Positions 22,643-33,730 of a DNA stretch of 64,000 nucleotides are shown here, in pieces. A program made the translations under genes and the position numbers. Source of the DNA: Gigaspora rosea (Eukaryota > Glomeromycota > Glomeromycetes > Diversisporales > Gigasporaceae); the NCBI GenBank assembly GCA_003550325.1, contig QKWP01002137.1:1-64000 (forward strand), in the 5' to 3' direction. Numbering within the stretch: position 1 is the stretch's first letter; each line of letters begins with the position of its first letter. Under the pieces are notes generated by a model. It did no database searches. It was not told where the DNA came from and saw only the letters and a list, made by a program, of their open reading frames with translations.

Positions 22643-22816
22643 CAAGTCACTCTCGTTATAGTGAAGTCCTTGGGCTGTAAAATTTCTTCACTATATTGAG
22701 AGATTCACTATATCGAGAGCTTTTTATTATAGTAATAATAATTCTGTTCTAAAAAAAATTCTTCACTATAGCCAATCTTCACTATATCAAGAGTTCACTA
22801 TAACAAAAGTGACTTG
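22643..22816. mobile_element. 174-bp TA-target miniature element inside an exon
   Basis: Ends CAAGTCAC...GTGACTTG are inverted copies, with further inverted TATAGTGAA words inside, and TA lies on each side (22641-22642 and 22817-22818). Leaving out the element and one TA keeps the host frame open across the site (RNT then LDINKRG). The ends resemble Tc1/mariner/pogo types. Confidence 0.88.
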
Positions 22817-24074
22817 TATTACGAAAACTATCCCAGAACTGACAACTAGTTGTAGTATTATATGGAGAATTTTGATCTTTTATTTTAAGTAATTCCCATT
22901 GATACAAGTTTTGTAGAGCTTGTTGATCTGCTTGAGGATTTACCGTGTATGTCCAAAATTCAACATCAGATTCTTCTATCAAATATGGTGTAATATTTGT
23001 ACATCCACAGGCTCTAAACATAGAACGCCAAGCAACAAGATCTTTGTGTTGAAATGCAAAATCCGGTAGATATATACTATATAAAATTTGTGGCATCTGA
23101 ACTATTGAACTTTGTTGTGTAATCCAATTTGTAAAAAGATCTTTCCAGTTATAATAAGGCATTGAAATTTTTCTACGTTTGATATGTAGATCAAACATTT
23201 GTTGCAAAACTGACTCATTATTCCAATCAAATAATATACATATTGTATGTATATTTGTTTCTATTCTATTTGTTAACAATGCTTGAACTCTTATATCTTT
23301 TAATCCAAAAAGTGCATAGTGATCCTCCTTTTGATGCATTCCATATGTTTTCCAAACAATGGTTGGTGTTTCACCGATATATTGTTGTATTTCATTTTTA
23401 CTCTTAAAAATCTGCAAACTGCATTGATCTTCTAAAACTTGTTGCAAAATAAGATATGATTCTGATCCACGACGTGATATCAAAGATGATGTATAACATG
23501 AATCAGCATATAAAAGATCTTTTGTAAAGAATATCCAATTTCCGAAACTACAATAAAAAAGTCACGAATTTTTATATATAATGGAAAAAAAGTGATATCA
23601 GTAAGTATTTCTGATATTATATTTTCAATATAAAACCCAAATACTGCTAAACCCGAATATTTAGTTTGAGTTCCAAACACTTCTTGATATAGTAAGTCAA
23701 TAGCAGTTGAAGGCATATCTTGTATATTGCCAATTTTTTCCCCAAATGAACATTAAAAGCCTGGTTGTAGAGGATTTGAAGGCTTATTGACAATAGATAA
23801 AATAAATTCATAACCATTGATTTGAGTTGCTAAGTTCATATAAAGACGAAAAGGAAGAGTATTATTTGAAATTTTTAAATTTTGAATCCACCAATCTTGG
23901 GCATATGGTCCATAATGGAGATTTGAGTTTATTTGTCCTTTATTTATAAGTTGTACTTCATATTTTTTACTTTTTGACATGTTTAATGAGACGATCTTTT
24001 AGGATTCTACTAATATGAAATTTTTACTATTAAATGCCCGTTGTATATAACTATTAAATGTCGATCATTTTTTA

Positions 24075-24600
24075 CCCTTTAATTGCGATTTTCCACTTAA
24101 ATTTTTAAAAATAAATTTTTCATCTTCAACAGGAAAAAAATAATTAAAAAATGAATAAATGCCTTGCCAAAGAATAGGAATTGAAGTTTTATACAATTTT
24201 TTAAAAATTAATTTTTCATCTTCGACAAGAAACAAAAATAATTAGAAATGAATAAAGACTCCATTTGAACAAAAATGAATCTTGCCAAAGAATAGGAATT
24301 AAAATTTAATTCAAATTTTTAAAAATGAATTTTTAATCTTTGACTTGAACTGAAAAATAATTAGAGTGAATAAAGATTTTGTTTGTATAAAAAGGGATAT
24401 GGGAATTGAAATTTAATTCAACTTTTTAAAAATAAATTTTTTGTCTTCAACAAAGAATTAGAAATAAATAAAGACTTTATTTGAATGAAAATGGATCTTG
24501 CCAAAAAATAGTAATTGAAATTTAATTCAATTTTTTAAAAACAAATTATGTCAAAAAATAAATAGAAATGAATAAGGCTTTATTTGAGTATAGTGATACG
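24075..24600. repeat. Degenerate tandem array with a TIR-like left end
   Basis: Begins CCCTTTAATTGCGATTTTCC and continues with about four to five imperfect units of roughly 115 bases sharing GAATAAAGACTTTATTTGAA and CTTGCCAAAGAATAGGAATT. The right end of the same family is at 17570-17715. Confidence 0.6.
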
Positions 24601-24656
24601 GGTCAACCCCAGCCCAATGGCTGGAGGGTGGCAATCAATTAATTGCAATCATTTCA

Positions 24657-24830
24657 CCAACATAACATTTCACTGACAATTATTCACCAACAAGTTTATT
24701 TTACTGACAGTTTATTTCACTGAAGCTCATTTCACCAACAAAGTAATTCTGGTCATTGTCGTTAGGATCAGAGTAGACTTAGGTAGAGTTAGGGCTAAAG
24801 TTAGGGTTAGTAAATTTTATAAAAGCAATA
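24657..24830. mobile_element. Half of a TTTCACCGACA foldback element
   Basis: ATAACATTTCACTGACA followed by repeated TTCACCAACA words, then GTTAGGATCAGAGTAGACTT. This matches 62445-62580 closely, but the right inverted arm seen there is missing. Confidence 0.65.
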
Positions 24831-25000
24831 ATAATAAAGTTAAAGATTAAAGATTAATATTAAATAGGTTAGAAGTTTTATAAAGAGAGAGAGTGAGAAA
24901 GAAATTTAGAATCATGCTGCAATGTACTGTATAAATAAGATTATATAAAAGGTATTTTTAGATGTAAATACAGTGCTCAATTTAAAAAATTCAAGTCATA

Positions 25001-26112
25001 TAAGGTAGATATGGGTATTATAGTATGTTAAGTATTTAGTTAATAATATATGATATATTATCAGAATCGAATGATTTTGGTACCATTCAATTTGTCCTAT
25101 CAAGATGAATCAAATGGTATTAAAATCATTCAATTCTAATCAATAGATCATGAGATATTATTAATTACAATATACAATTAAATTATAACACAGATACCAA
25201 TTATGGTGAACATACTATTTATCATCATCTATTGAGATTTATTGACCAGAATTGAACAATTTTGTTACTATTTAATTCATCTTATTAAGACGAATCAAAT
25301 AGTACCAAAATCATATAATTTTGACTGATACTTCTCAATATATCATAATTTAACCAAAATAAGCTGTGCAAAGCAAATTTAAAATTAATATGAATAACTT
25401 CTAATAGACCAGTCTGATTTCTATAATTTTACTCTAAATATCACTTTGAAAAGGTGATTCCAATAAGCCCAAAATTACTAAAATCCAATCACAGGATCAT
25501 AGGATCGCTAAGTTATTTGTATTGTTTTTAATGAAAATTAGATTAGTTAAACTAATCTATTTTCATCAAATTAATAATAAAACTTTATCGATTCTGTGAA
25601 CCCATGATCAGATTTTAGCGATTTTGGGCTTGTTGAAATTGCCTCTTCAAAATAGTTATTTTGGTAGTAAAATTATAAAATCAAACTGGTCTATTAGAAG
25701 TTATTCATGATTTTATGGTAATTTTAAAAATTGCTTTGTGTAGCTTATTTTGGTTAAATTATGATATATCAAGAAGTATTAGTCAAAATCACATGATTTT
25801 AGTACTATTCGATTCGTCTTTAATGAGACAAATTGAAAGTACAAAAATTACATAATTCTGATTAATAGTTCACAAGAAGTTGCTATACACTGCAATATTT
25901 CTATTGCTATAATACCTATATCTACTTAAATATTACTTTAATCATAATATCTTGTAATACACTAATCAGAATTTATCAATTTTGGTACCAATCAATTCGT
26001 CTCACAAAGACAAATCAATTGGTACAAAATTACATAATTCTGATCAGTAGATCATAAGATATTGGCAGTGCAGCATAATTGGTAGTGTGCTATAATACCC
26101 ACATCTACCTTA
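25001..26112. mobile_element. 1.1-kb palindromic foldback element
   Basis: The two halves are imperfect inverted copies around a centre near 25550 (TAGATTAGTTAAACTAATCTA region). The outer ends are TAAGGTAGATATGGGTATTA and its complement. Other pairs include ACTTCTAATAGACCAG (near 25396) with its complement (near 25690). Each arm also contains smaller hairpins built on GATTTTGGTACCATTCAATT. No coding frame. Confidence 0.78.
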
Positions 26113-26177
26113 ATAAATAAAAAAAATCTATAATAAAGTGAATTATATTATGACTAGTACCTTTTTATATAACCTAT

Positions 26178-26432
26178 ATATGGGGTGAGACAGTAGAAAA
26201 GAGACAAATCATTTTTAGTAAAATTTTTTTAATTTTTAAACTAAAATATCTTGACAACTATTTAATCAAATTTACTAAAAAAATTTTTATTTTAATCTTG
26301 AAATAATATAGAATTAAAATAAAAAAATTTATTAAATTTATTAAGATAGTTGTTAAGATATTTAAGCTTAAAGTCAAGAAAACTTTTACTTAGAAAAAAT
26401 TTGTCCCTTTTCTACTGACTCACCCCCATATG
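26178..26432. mobile_element. TIR element, ATATGGGGGTGAGTCAGTAG family
   Basis: Left ATATGGGGTGAGACAGTAG and right CTACTGACTCACCCCCATAT are inverted copies, and AAAATTTTTTTA-rich inner sequence also pairs. A right end of the same family is at about 43018-43075. Confidence 0.75.
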
Positions 26433-26661
26433 TAAATCTATTTATAAGTGGTAACTTATTTTTTGTGATTTATATAAAGCCAAGGACTTTACACAACCTT
26501 ATAATAATTTGAATCTATAATAAGTTGATTACATTTTTTAAATTTATAGTAGTGTTCAAATATAGTCATAGCAGGAACCTATAATAAAGATTTCCTGGTC
26601 CTGTTATATATTAGTAAGAATTTAACAAATAATTTAAAGTAAACAATAGAAATAAGATATA

Positions 26662-27031
26662 CCATATTTACTCAAAATAATGCACATGTGTGTTATTTCA
26701 AAAATTGCATTTTCTTAAAATAGCATGTTGGTTTCGAAATAATGCGCAAGTGCGTCCCAATATAATGCACACTCCAAATGCTGAATTAATAATTTGCTGA
26801 AATAATAAATTCAAATAACAAGCAGAAATAAGAATTTTTTAGTCAAAAAATCTGACTTAGATCGGAAAGGCTATATATAAAATTAAGAAATACAGGTTTT
26901 TTATGCATCACACATATATATTTTTTAGAAATTAGATTTACCCAAAATAATGACCATGTGCATATTTGAAATAACGTGTATCCCCTCGAAATAATGCACA
27001 GGTGCACACTATTTCAAGTAAATATGGTAAA
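26662..27031. mobile_element. Diverged TIR element, TACCATATTTACT ends
   Basis: TACCATATTTACTCAAAATA on the left and TATTTCAAGTAAATATGGTA on the right are inverted copies with GAAATAATGCACA words inside. It appears to be an older relative of the TACCGTATTTTCGCG family. Confidence 0.65.
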
Positions 27032-28009
27032 TAAGATATTAAGAATAATTTAAATAATTAGTTAACATGAATGGAGTTCACAATGATTCAACAAAAAGAT
27101 AAGGTCATTTGAAGTTAATTTCTTTGAATAACATCACTTTCCAGGACTCTCAGAAGGGGGAGGGGGGCAAATGAAATGAACATACAAAATGAACAAATTG
27201 TTTTTAATTTAGTAAGTCTATTATAACGAATTGATTTCAAGTTAAATTTAGTCAAGAGATTCTAGTTGAGTTGCTAATTAGATCAGATAAATTTGATTCA
27301 ATAGTTAACATTACATTCCTCTTACAAAAGAGAGGAGCAAAAATAAATAAATAAATATATATATTTATAATGTATTCATCTGAGAAAAAGAACTTTGTAC
27401 ATATGTACAATTTTTACAGTCAAAATTCTCGTGATCTAGTGATCGAATCTGCAACAGATCGAAATTTTGGGTGACTAATTCCCCAAGTTCCTATTTGGTC
27501 GAATGAAATTTTGTCCCTCATTGAATGAAACAAATCACTAATCGGATGGCTTAAAAATTAATGTAAAAAAATATTGATGAATAATTGGTTTGCAATTTAT
27601 AGTTTTTGTATGGCTTGTAGTGAATAACCCAGTTACACACGGGTTCATATGGGCACGGGATTTAAATATGAACCCATGTATGAAATGGGTTATTCAACAT
27701 ACCCATATAATAACTACCTTATTGCACGATGTCTGACGTAACAATCCCGTGCCAATAAGTAAATAAAAAAGCATGGGTTGTCACATAAGACCCGTGCAAT
27801 AATTGTTAGTTCCGCAAAAGTTAAACATTATTTAAATATTTCGTCTTACTCATAATACTATCCTCTAGCTCTTCACAATCGAATAAAAAAACACTTCGGA
27901 AGCTCTTTTTACAGCAGTCTTTTTTAAATCGTTTCATCGCAAACTGAAATAAACATGTATGAGAGGACAGCAAAGTAGGAACTAAAATTTTAGCTCATTT
28001 TTTTATATT
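27032..28009. other. Interval with short inverted words, no gene
   Basis: Contains a 27615-27810 patch in which ACCCGTGTA/CACGGGT-type words recur in both orientations, probably an eroded TIR element. Otherwise nothing recognised. Confidence 0.35.
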
Positions 28010-28300
28010 TATTTTTTTTTTCTCGTTGTTTTTTAAAAAATTATTTTTTATTTTTTTATTTTTTTAATTCGGTTTAATTTATTTTGTAAATTATTATTTT
28101 ATTTAAATTATTTTATTTTTTTGTTATTTATTTTTTTTTCTCGTTGTTTTTTTTTAAAAAATTATTTTTTTATTTTTTAATTCGTTTATTTTATTTTAAA
28201 TTATTTTATTTTATTTTAAATTATTTTTTTTATTTTTTTAAATTATTTTTTATTTTTTAAATAATTTATTTTATTTTAAATTATTTGTTTTATTTTATAT
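28010..28300. repeat. T-rich low-complexity tract
   Basis: Runs of TTTTTATTTTTTAAATTA-type sequence, strongly T over A on the plus strand. Short reading frames here are accidental. Confidence 0.8.
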
Positions 28301-28689
28301 TTAACGCGATGGGGTGTGGTTTCGAATTTCGGCCTGATTAAGCTTAGTTTAGGCCGAAATTCGATACCATGCGTTATTTTGTGGTCATACGGTATTTTAT
28401 TAATTTAATTTTTACTTTTTTTTATGTTCATTTTACCGGGGCATCAAAAGAGGTGACATTAACCGAAAAATTAATTTCAGACGGCCTAAGGTTAATGCCG
28501 TGTTCACAAGACACAAGATAAGGTTAAGGCCGTTCTCAAGCATTTCTCCAAATGTAATTGCTAACGATTGTGATGAAGCTCAAGCGCTACAATCAATTGA
28601 TATAAAAATGATGCTCGATGCTTGAGCTATCTCAATCGATTACCAATAACCTAGCTTTCTGTCCTCTTAAAAAAATTTTTGCAAGGATA

Positions 28690-28933
28690 TAACCGATCAT
28701 AATTAATTGATTAATCGATTAGAACCGGTTATAATCAACCGATTAATCGGTTATAATAAATCCGATTAATCGATTAGAGCCGGTTATAGTCAACCGATTG
28801 ATCGATTAGAACCGGTTATATTCAACCGATTAATCGATTAAAACCGTTATAATAAATCCGATTCACCGGTTATAATATATAACCGGATTGACCCGGTTAT
28901 AAATCCGATTACGATAACCGGTTCCAATCTCTA
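28690..28933. repeat. Subterminal repeat array of the 11.9-kb insertion, right
   Basis: Repeated CCGATTAATCGATTAGAACC and GGTTATAATCAACC words lead to the terminal AACCGGTTCCAATCTCTA. Inverted counterpart of 16996-17205. Confidence 0.8.
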
Positions 28934-28941
28934 TTGTGGAT
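28934..28941. repeat. Right target-site duplication TTGTGGAT
   Basis: Exact partner of 16988-16995. SLR-unit flank (compare 12350-12800) resumes immediately after. Confidence 0.85.
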
Positions 28942-29730
28942 TGATTTTTTTTTTTATCGATTTTACAGATTATCGTTTCGACATGATTGGTTTTGACAAT
29001 TTATTCAGTATTATTATAATATATTTGGAAGGATAAATATTATAGAATGCAAATTGAACGTATAGACTTGTTCGAGCAAATTTTATTATTTGATACGCCG
29101 ATTGAACCTGTAAATATAATTTTTGAGATTTCATCGTACTGATTTTCGTAATTTCATCAGGGATGTTTGCAAACTTGTACAATGAGGTGGGTACAATTTG
29201 TAATTTAAAAAATGTATTTATTATCTTAGCATTACTAGAAACTGCACATGTTGGCGGTTCTGCTGCCAGTTTAATAATAATTAGGTAGTATGATAATAAC
29301 ATGGTGTTATCAATTATTGATAATTTTATAATGTCTTTATTTAATTTGGTAAATAAAAATTAAAACTTTTTATTTTTTTTAACGAAAATAGAACATGGCA
29401 TTCAGCGCATAAATCCAAGACTAATTTTAATTAAATATAATATGAAAGTACATAAAACTATATTGATTATCTTAAATTTTTATATATATCCCGGCATCTT
29501 TGCAAACCTAGTTCTACATTTTTTTTTTAAACCATAAACGTCTGTCATTTTATTTAAATTGCTTCTTACTTTACTTTGCTCAAATTTTTTCAGACTCAAA
29601 ATCAATATTTTATTTATATTGCATTGTAGTATTTTTTTTTCACCTATCGGCATTTTATACTTCACGCTTTTTTTTTATCTTATATATGTAATACACGTCA
29701 TACCGCAGAATCTGATACAGTACTTCATAG

Positions 29731-29743
29731 TCACATGTACACC
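29731..29743 (+). promoter_or_regulatory. Conserved upstream motif TCACATGTACACC
   Basis: Lies 122 bases before the SLR start codon at 29865. Confidence 0.35.
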
Positions 29744-29864
29744 CCCAAAAAATCGGGTTATCAAATGCATAAAAGTAATTTGGTCATATGTAACACAAAT
29801 GGCAAAACATGAACTATAAAATTTATGCAACAATAACGATAATACTTTTCATTCTTATTTTAAA

Positions 29865-30674
29865 ATGTCAAATAATTTAACTGTAGAACATTTAAAAAAA
29901 TCCATTAATTCATCAAACGAAATTATTCCAATAACTGAGAATTTTGACAAATTAAATTTAAAAGATGATAATTCTTTTAACGAAATTGTTAAAGAATTAT
30001 ATAATAAATATAATGAAGAAGGTTTAAAAAGTAGCGATTTGGATTTAATAATTAATTCATTGGATCAAATTTTAATAAAAAAGAAACAAAATCCTGCTAA
30101 TATTATCAGTTGGTGTTTGGATAATCAAAATAATAATCCTATTGTTCAAATCGTTCTTGCAAGGTGTTATCGTTTCGGTAAATGGACTGAAAAGAATGAA
30201 TTAAAGGCATTTAATCATTATCAAAAATCTGCTGATATGGAATTTGCTGATGGAATATATGGTGTAGGTGTTTGTTATGATATAGGAATAGGTGTTAATA
30301 AAGATGAAAATATGACATTTACTCACTATCAAAAAGCTGCAAATATGGGCCATATTTTCGGAACTTTTAATGTTGGCAGCTGTTATGAAGATGGAACTGG
30401 CGTTGAAAAGGATGAACAAAAGTCTTTTTGTTATTATTTAAAATCTGCTGACATGGGTTTTGTTAATGGAATATATAACGTCGGATATTGTTATCAAAAC
30501 GGAATTGGAGTCAAAACGGATGAACATAAAGCATTTAACTATTTTCAGAAAGCTGCTAATATGGGTTATGCTGATGCAATCAATTTTGTTGGCCTTTGTT
30601 ATCTATATGGATACGGAGTTGAGATAGATGAATATAAAGCTTTCATTTATTATAAAAAATTAGCTGAATTGTAA
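29865..30674 (+). CDS. Sel1-like repeat protein (269 aa)
   Basis: An intact intronless SLR gene starting MSNNLTVEHLKK. Residues 1-90 are the family N-terminal region ending NIISWCLDNQNNNP. Only five SLR units follow, ending GVEIDEYKAFIYYKKLAEL. It is shorter than its array neighbours by one unit, so repeat number varies between copies. In unit 3 (GTGVEKDEQKSF) the usual KAF is KSF. No signal peptide or membrane segment is evident. It is the last member of the tandem array; the shared 3' flank fades at about 30890. Upstream flank is conserved from the right edge of the 11.9-kb insertion, including the TCACATGTACACC block. Probably a cytosolic scaffold or adaptor; the partner is unknown. Confidence 0.9.
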   Translation: MSNNLTVEHLKKSINSSNEIIPITENFDKLNLKDDNSFNEIVKELYNKYNEEGLKSSDLDLIINSLDQILIKKKQNPANIISWCLDNQNNNPIVQIVLARCYRFGKWTEKNELKAFNHYQKSADMEFADGIYGVGVCYDIGIGVNKDENMTFTHYQKAANMGHIFGTFNVGSCYEDGTGVEKDEQKSFCYYLKSADMGFVNGIYNVGYCYQNGIGVKTDEHKAFNYFQKAANMGYADAINFVGLCYLYGYGVEIDEYKAFIYYKKLAEL

Positions 30675-30899
30675 AAAGTTACTTAATGTAACTTTAAGAG
30701 AATTTGGTAGTAAATATATATATATATATTAATAGAAATAATTCATTGTAGAATGTAGAATTTGAAACGCTTGAACGGTGTTGAAATCTCCAGGAAAAAA
30801 CACTATGAAAAGATATTTGAAGAAAATAAACAATAAAAATTAAGATTTTAAAAAATAATCTTTCAGAATTGTTAAACCAATACTGGTATATTAAGCATT

Positions 30900-31950
30900 T
30901 GATGAATTCTTCCAAAAAAAATAATAAACCTTCAAATTAAAGACAAAATGCTTAACACCGGTGTGATTCTGATGGAGGTTGTGTGTAAAATTTCCTGTTA
31001 GTTTACACTTAGTGTTTATATTCGGTAAAAAATTAACGTCGTTTAGGCTAGGGAAGGTGGAAAAGATATAGTACCGTATTCCTCCGAACATAACCACTCT
31101 TTTTTGTTATAAGGTGGGTATAATCTCAACTAATAATTTGAATGATTTGATATTTGTTGCTTATTTCTATTATATAAGGGGTATTTATTTTCGGGTATAT
31201 ACGGATTGTAAGAGTTGCTTACTTTCGGGGTGCTTATTTTCAGAGGAATATAGTATATGCTAAAATGTGACAAGGAATAATTTTTGTTAGAACCCCCAAA
31301 GCTGTTTTATGTGCAATCTTTGAAATATCAGCATATCCGTGTACATCCACATAGTGTACAAATAGAAATCCTAAATTTTAAATCCAATAACTATCAAGTT
31401 TTTGGAAAACTTAAGAAACATGATAATAAGACAATTTCTGTTATCAAATTCAAGTCTACTAATAAATAGGGATTTTTCAGCGACTTAAATTAGCTGAGTT
31501 AGTGTTTTATCTTTTTGAGAGCAGCATGTTTGTTTAAATACTGTATATCATAATTTGTTCTTCAAATAAGACACATGCGTTTGCAAATAAATTGGATACT
31601 TGGAGAACCTGCTGAAATTGGATTCTTCAGTACTAATACGCGAAAAATTGACACAATAGATTTTGATTACATCTACAACTAATAGTGATGTGGATGTAAT
31701 TCTAAATGCTCAAGATGATTTATTATACGTTTAACCTTTTTATTTATCTTTTGTCGAACCATGAACCGAATTTTCATAATTTTTCAAAGTTATGTTACAA
31801 AAAAGATGAAATTAAAGTTAAAATATATGATCGGCAATCCGGTTAATATAGGTATTCGATATTATTGATAGTTAACTGTAGATAACTATTAAAAACTATA
31901 TGTAGTTAACTATACAAACTATACGGATTGCCAAACTACGCAAGTTTTGT
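30900..31950. other. AT-rich interval, no supported gene
   Basis: SLR flank similarity ends near 30890. The open frame at 31284-31469 begins with TTG and has no recognisable content. A TAGTGATGTGGATG word at 31683 resembles a hAT end, but I could not find a matching target duplication. Confidence 0.35.
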
Positions 31951-32055
31951 GTAATCAGTATGGATACGGATTCGATTTTGTGTTATCCATGTGGATACGG
32001 ATTTGATTTTGTGTAATCGATATGGATACGGATTCGATTTTGTGTAATACGGATC
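31951..32055. repeat. Tandem repeat, period about 31 bp, three copies
   Basis: The unit GGATACGGATTCGATTTTGT followed by GTAATC recurs three times with few differences. Confidence 0.75.
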
Positions 32056-32126
32056 ACATCACTAATTGATAGATCTAGCAATGAGAATTCTAACGATGAA
32101 TTTTGTCTGTTCCTAAGCAAGAATAT

Positions 32127-32510
32127 TCAATTCAAGAAATCTAAGTTCGTTAAACAAATATTGGTTTTAATTTTTCAATTAATTTATAACTTTTTATTAA
32201 AACGCACCTATAATTCATATGCGGTTATCTAAGTAAAAATGTCCTACGTCTATAGTTGGTGATAGATATTCAATTCAAGAAATCTAAGTTCGTTAAACAA
32301 ATATCGGTTTTAATTTTTCAATTAATTTACGAGCTTATATTTAATTTTTTTAATTTTTTTGTTTGTTTTTTTTGATTTTAACTTTTTATTAAGACGCACC
32401 TATGGTGCTTTATCACTTTTAATACATTATTTAAAAACTAGCTAATTTCAGTAATTCATATGCGGTTATCTAAGCAAAAATGCCCTACATCTATAGTTGG
32501 TGGTAGATTT
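32127..32510. repeat. Direct repeat pair, the second enlarged
   Basis: The block starting ATTCAATTCAAGAAATCTAA at 32127 is repeated at about 32267. The second copy carries extra T-rich sequence in the middle. Both end with ATTCATATGCGGTTATCTAA and CTATAGTTGGTG. Confidence 0.7.
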
Positions 32511-33730
32511 AATTTTGTAAATTGATTACGGCACGAGCCGTATTATTTGCCGTAATTATAGTTGCCGCAATGCCACAATGTCGTATTGCCGTATTTATGT
32601 AATTCCGTAACTAGAAGATTTATGATAGATTGTTAGTTACTACACCAATTTTGCCTATAGGTTTGCTATTTTGATTAACTAACGATGTAAAATTTACTAA
32701 TGAAATCGCGGCCATCCATGAATTGAAAAATATCTCTGGGTCAATTTTACAAAACGAGAACTCGCCGCGCAAAATTGATGCGATAGCTACCAATTTCTTA
32801 AATTCTCTAGTTACAGTATTACAACATTACGGTACCTAGCATTTATGAAATTTATGTGCTATTGCATAATTCATTCTACTACATGCCGTAATGCCGTAAT
32901 GCATAATGCCGTAATTCAATAATTTTACCGCCAACTATAGTTAAGGTTAGGTTTTCTGTTAAATTAAGTTAGTGGAGTTTAATAAAACCAGCATTTCGCA
33001 AGGAAAGCTTTTTGTTAGTGCGCAGAAGACAGTTTAGTAAGAAAATGAACGATTTTATTTGGCTGATCTACATAGATTAACCGATTAACCAACCAAATCG
33101 TAAATTTTTACGAAGCAAAGAAAAACAAAAAAAAAAAGAAAATACGAGAAACGAGTGTCTTAACTTGTCTTAGAGCACTAATAAAAAATGTCGGAAGCGC
33201 AATTTTACCTATAACTCTTACCGAAATCCTATACTCCGGACAACCTTAACCTTATTTTTAAATGCTTCACTTTAACATCCTTCCAAATAAAGAAATTTGA
33301 AAAATGAGTCAGTAATATTAACCGAGGATGGTAACGCTAGAACAATTATGACATTAGCATTGCGCATTACGGCATATAATATTTACGGAAATCACTTGGA
33401 ATTGTTCAGAAAATTCTGAATTATCCGATTTTTTGTCCGGAAAATCGACTCCGTTACGAATATTTTAAAGGATGTTTATTAGATGTATATGTTTTATACG
33501 TTTTTTATACGATAATTTTTGATCAACAATTTTCTATTTTTAATATCGTACAAACATCGTAAACCCCTATTCGGAAAATCGATTCCATTCCGAACAATTC
33601 CTGGTATTTTAGAACAAGCATTTTTTATAGGACTTTCATACGATTTTTTGCACTTTAGATAGAATGTAAATAGCTTTTGATTTATGTCTCCGACTAAATG
33701 TGAATAAAATGGTTTGTTTGTAAAGGCAAA

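Larger units (their letters stand above)
19279..23980 (-). pseudogene. Decayed DDE transposase-like gene, multi-exon
   Basis: Coding blocks run from ATG at 23980 (MSKSKKYEVQL) to the stop at 19279. In order: an aromatic-rich N-terminal part with STAIDLLYQEVFGTQTKYSG; a KARKHARLYGAGAPP block; a Cys-rich block (GGLCGTCNEY, then CIDHCLP...CSKCEQF); a DDE-like core with Asp in IVADYKMRI, Asp in TIISDNGAHYHN and Glu in FLEPGEAKT; and a basic C-terminus (RFGKKGGRKK). Damage: stops at 23753-23755, 21481-21483, 21184-21186, 20874-20876 and 20628-20630; frameshifts near 23525, 22405, 22335 and 20625; a 174-bp element in an exon (22643-22816). At least one intron is clear (20895-20970). I associate this family with dispersed multicopy genes of Rhizophagus from memory, unverified. 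The superfamily is uncertain. Confidence 0.75.
16996..28933. mobile_element. 11.9-kb insertion with hAT-type ends
   Basis: The left end reads TAGTGATTGGAACCGGTT and the right end, read inward, TAGAGATTGGAACCGGTT. Both fit the hAT TAGNG pattern, and TTGTGGAT is duplicated on each side. SLR 3'-flank sequence stops at the left target and resumes at the right one, so the whole block entered one site. Both ends carry subterminal arrays of AATCCGATTAATCGGTTATA-type repeats in inverted orientation, as hAT ends often do. Contents include an SLR gene fragment (18660), a decayed DDE transposase-like gene (19279-23980), a 1.1-kb palindrome (25001) and several small TIR elements. I see no hAT transposase, so it may be a non-autonomous element grown by nested insertions. 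Confidence 0.8.

Noticed and set aside
31683-32064. Possible hAT element with TAGTGATGTG ends
   Set aside because: The ends look right, but the 8-bp flanks (ACAACTAA and ATTGATAG) do not match, so I did not call it.
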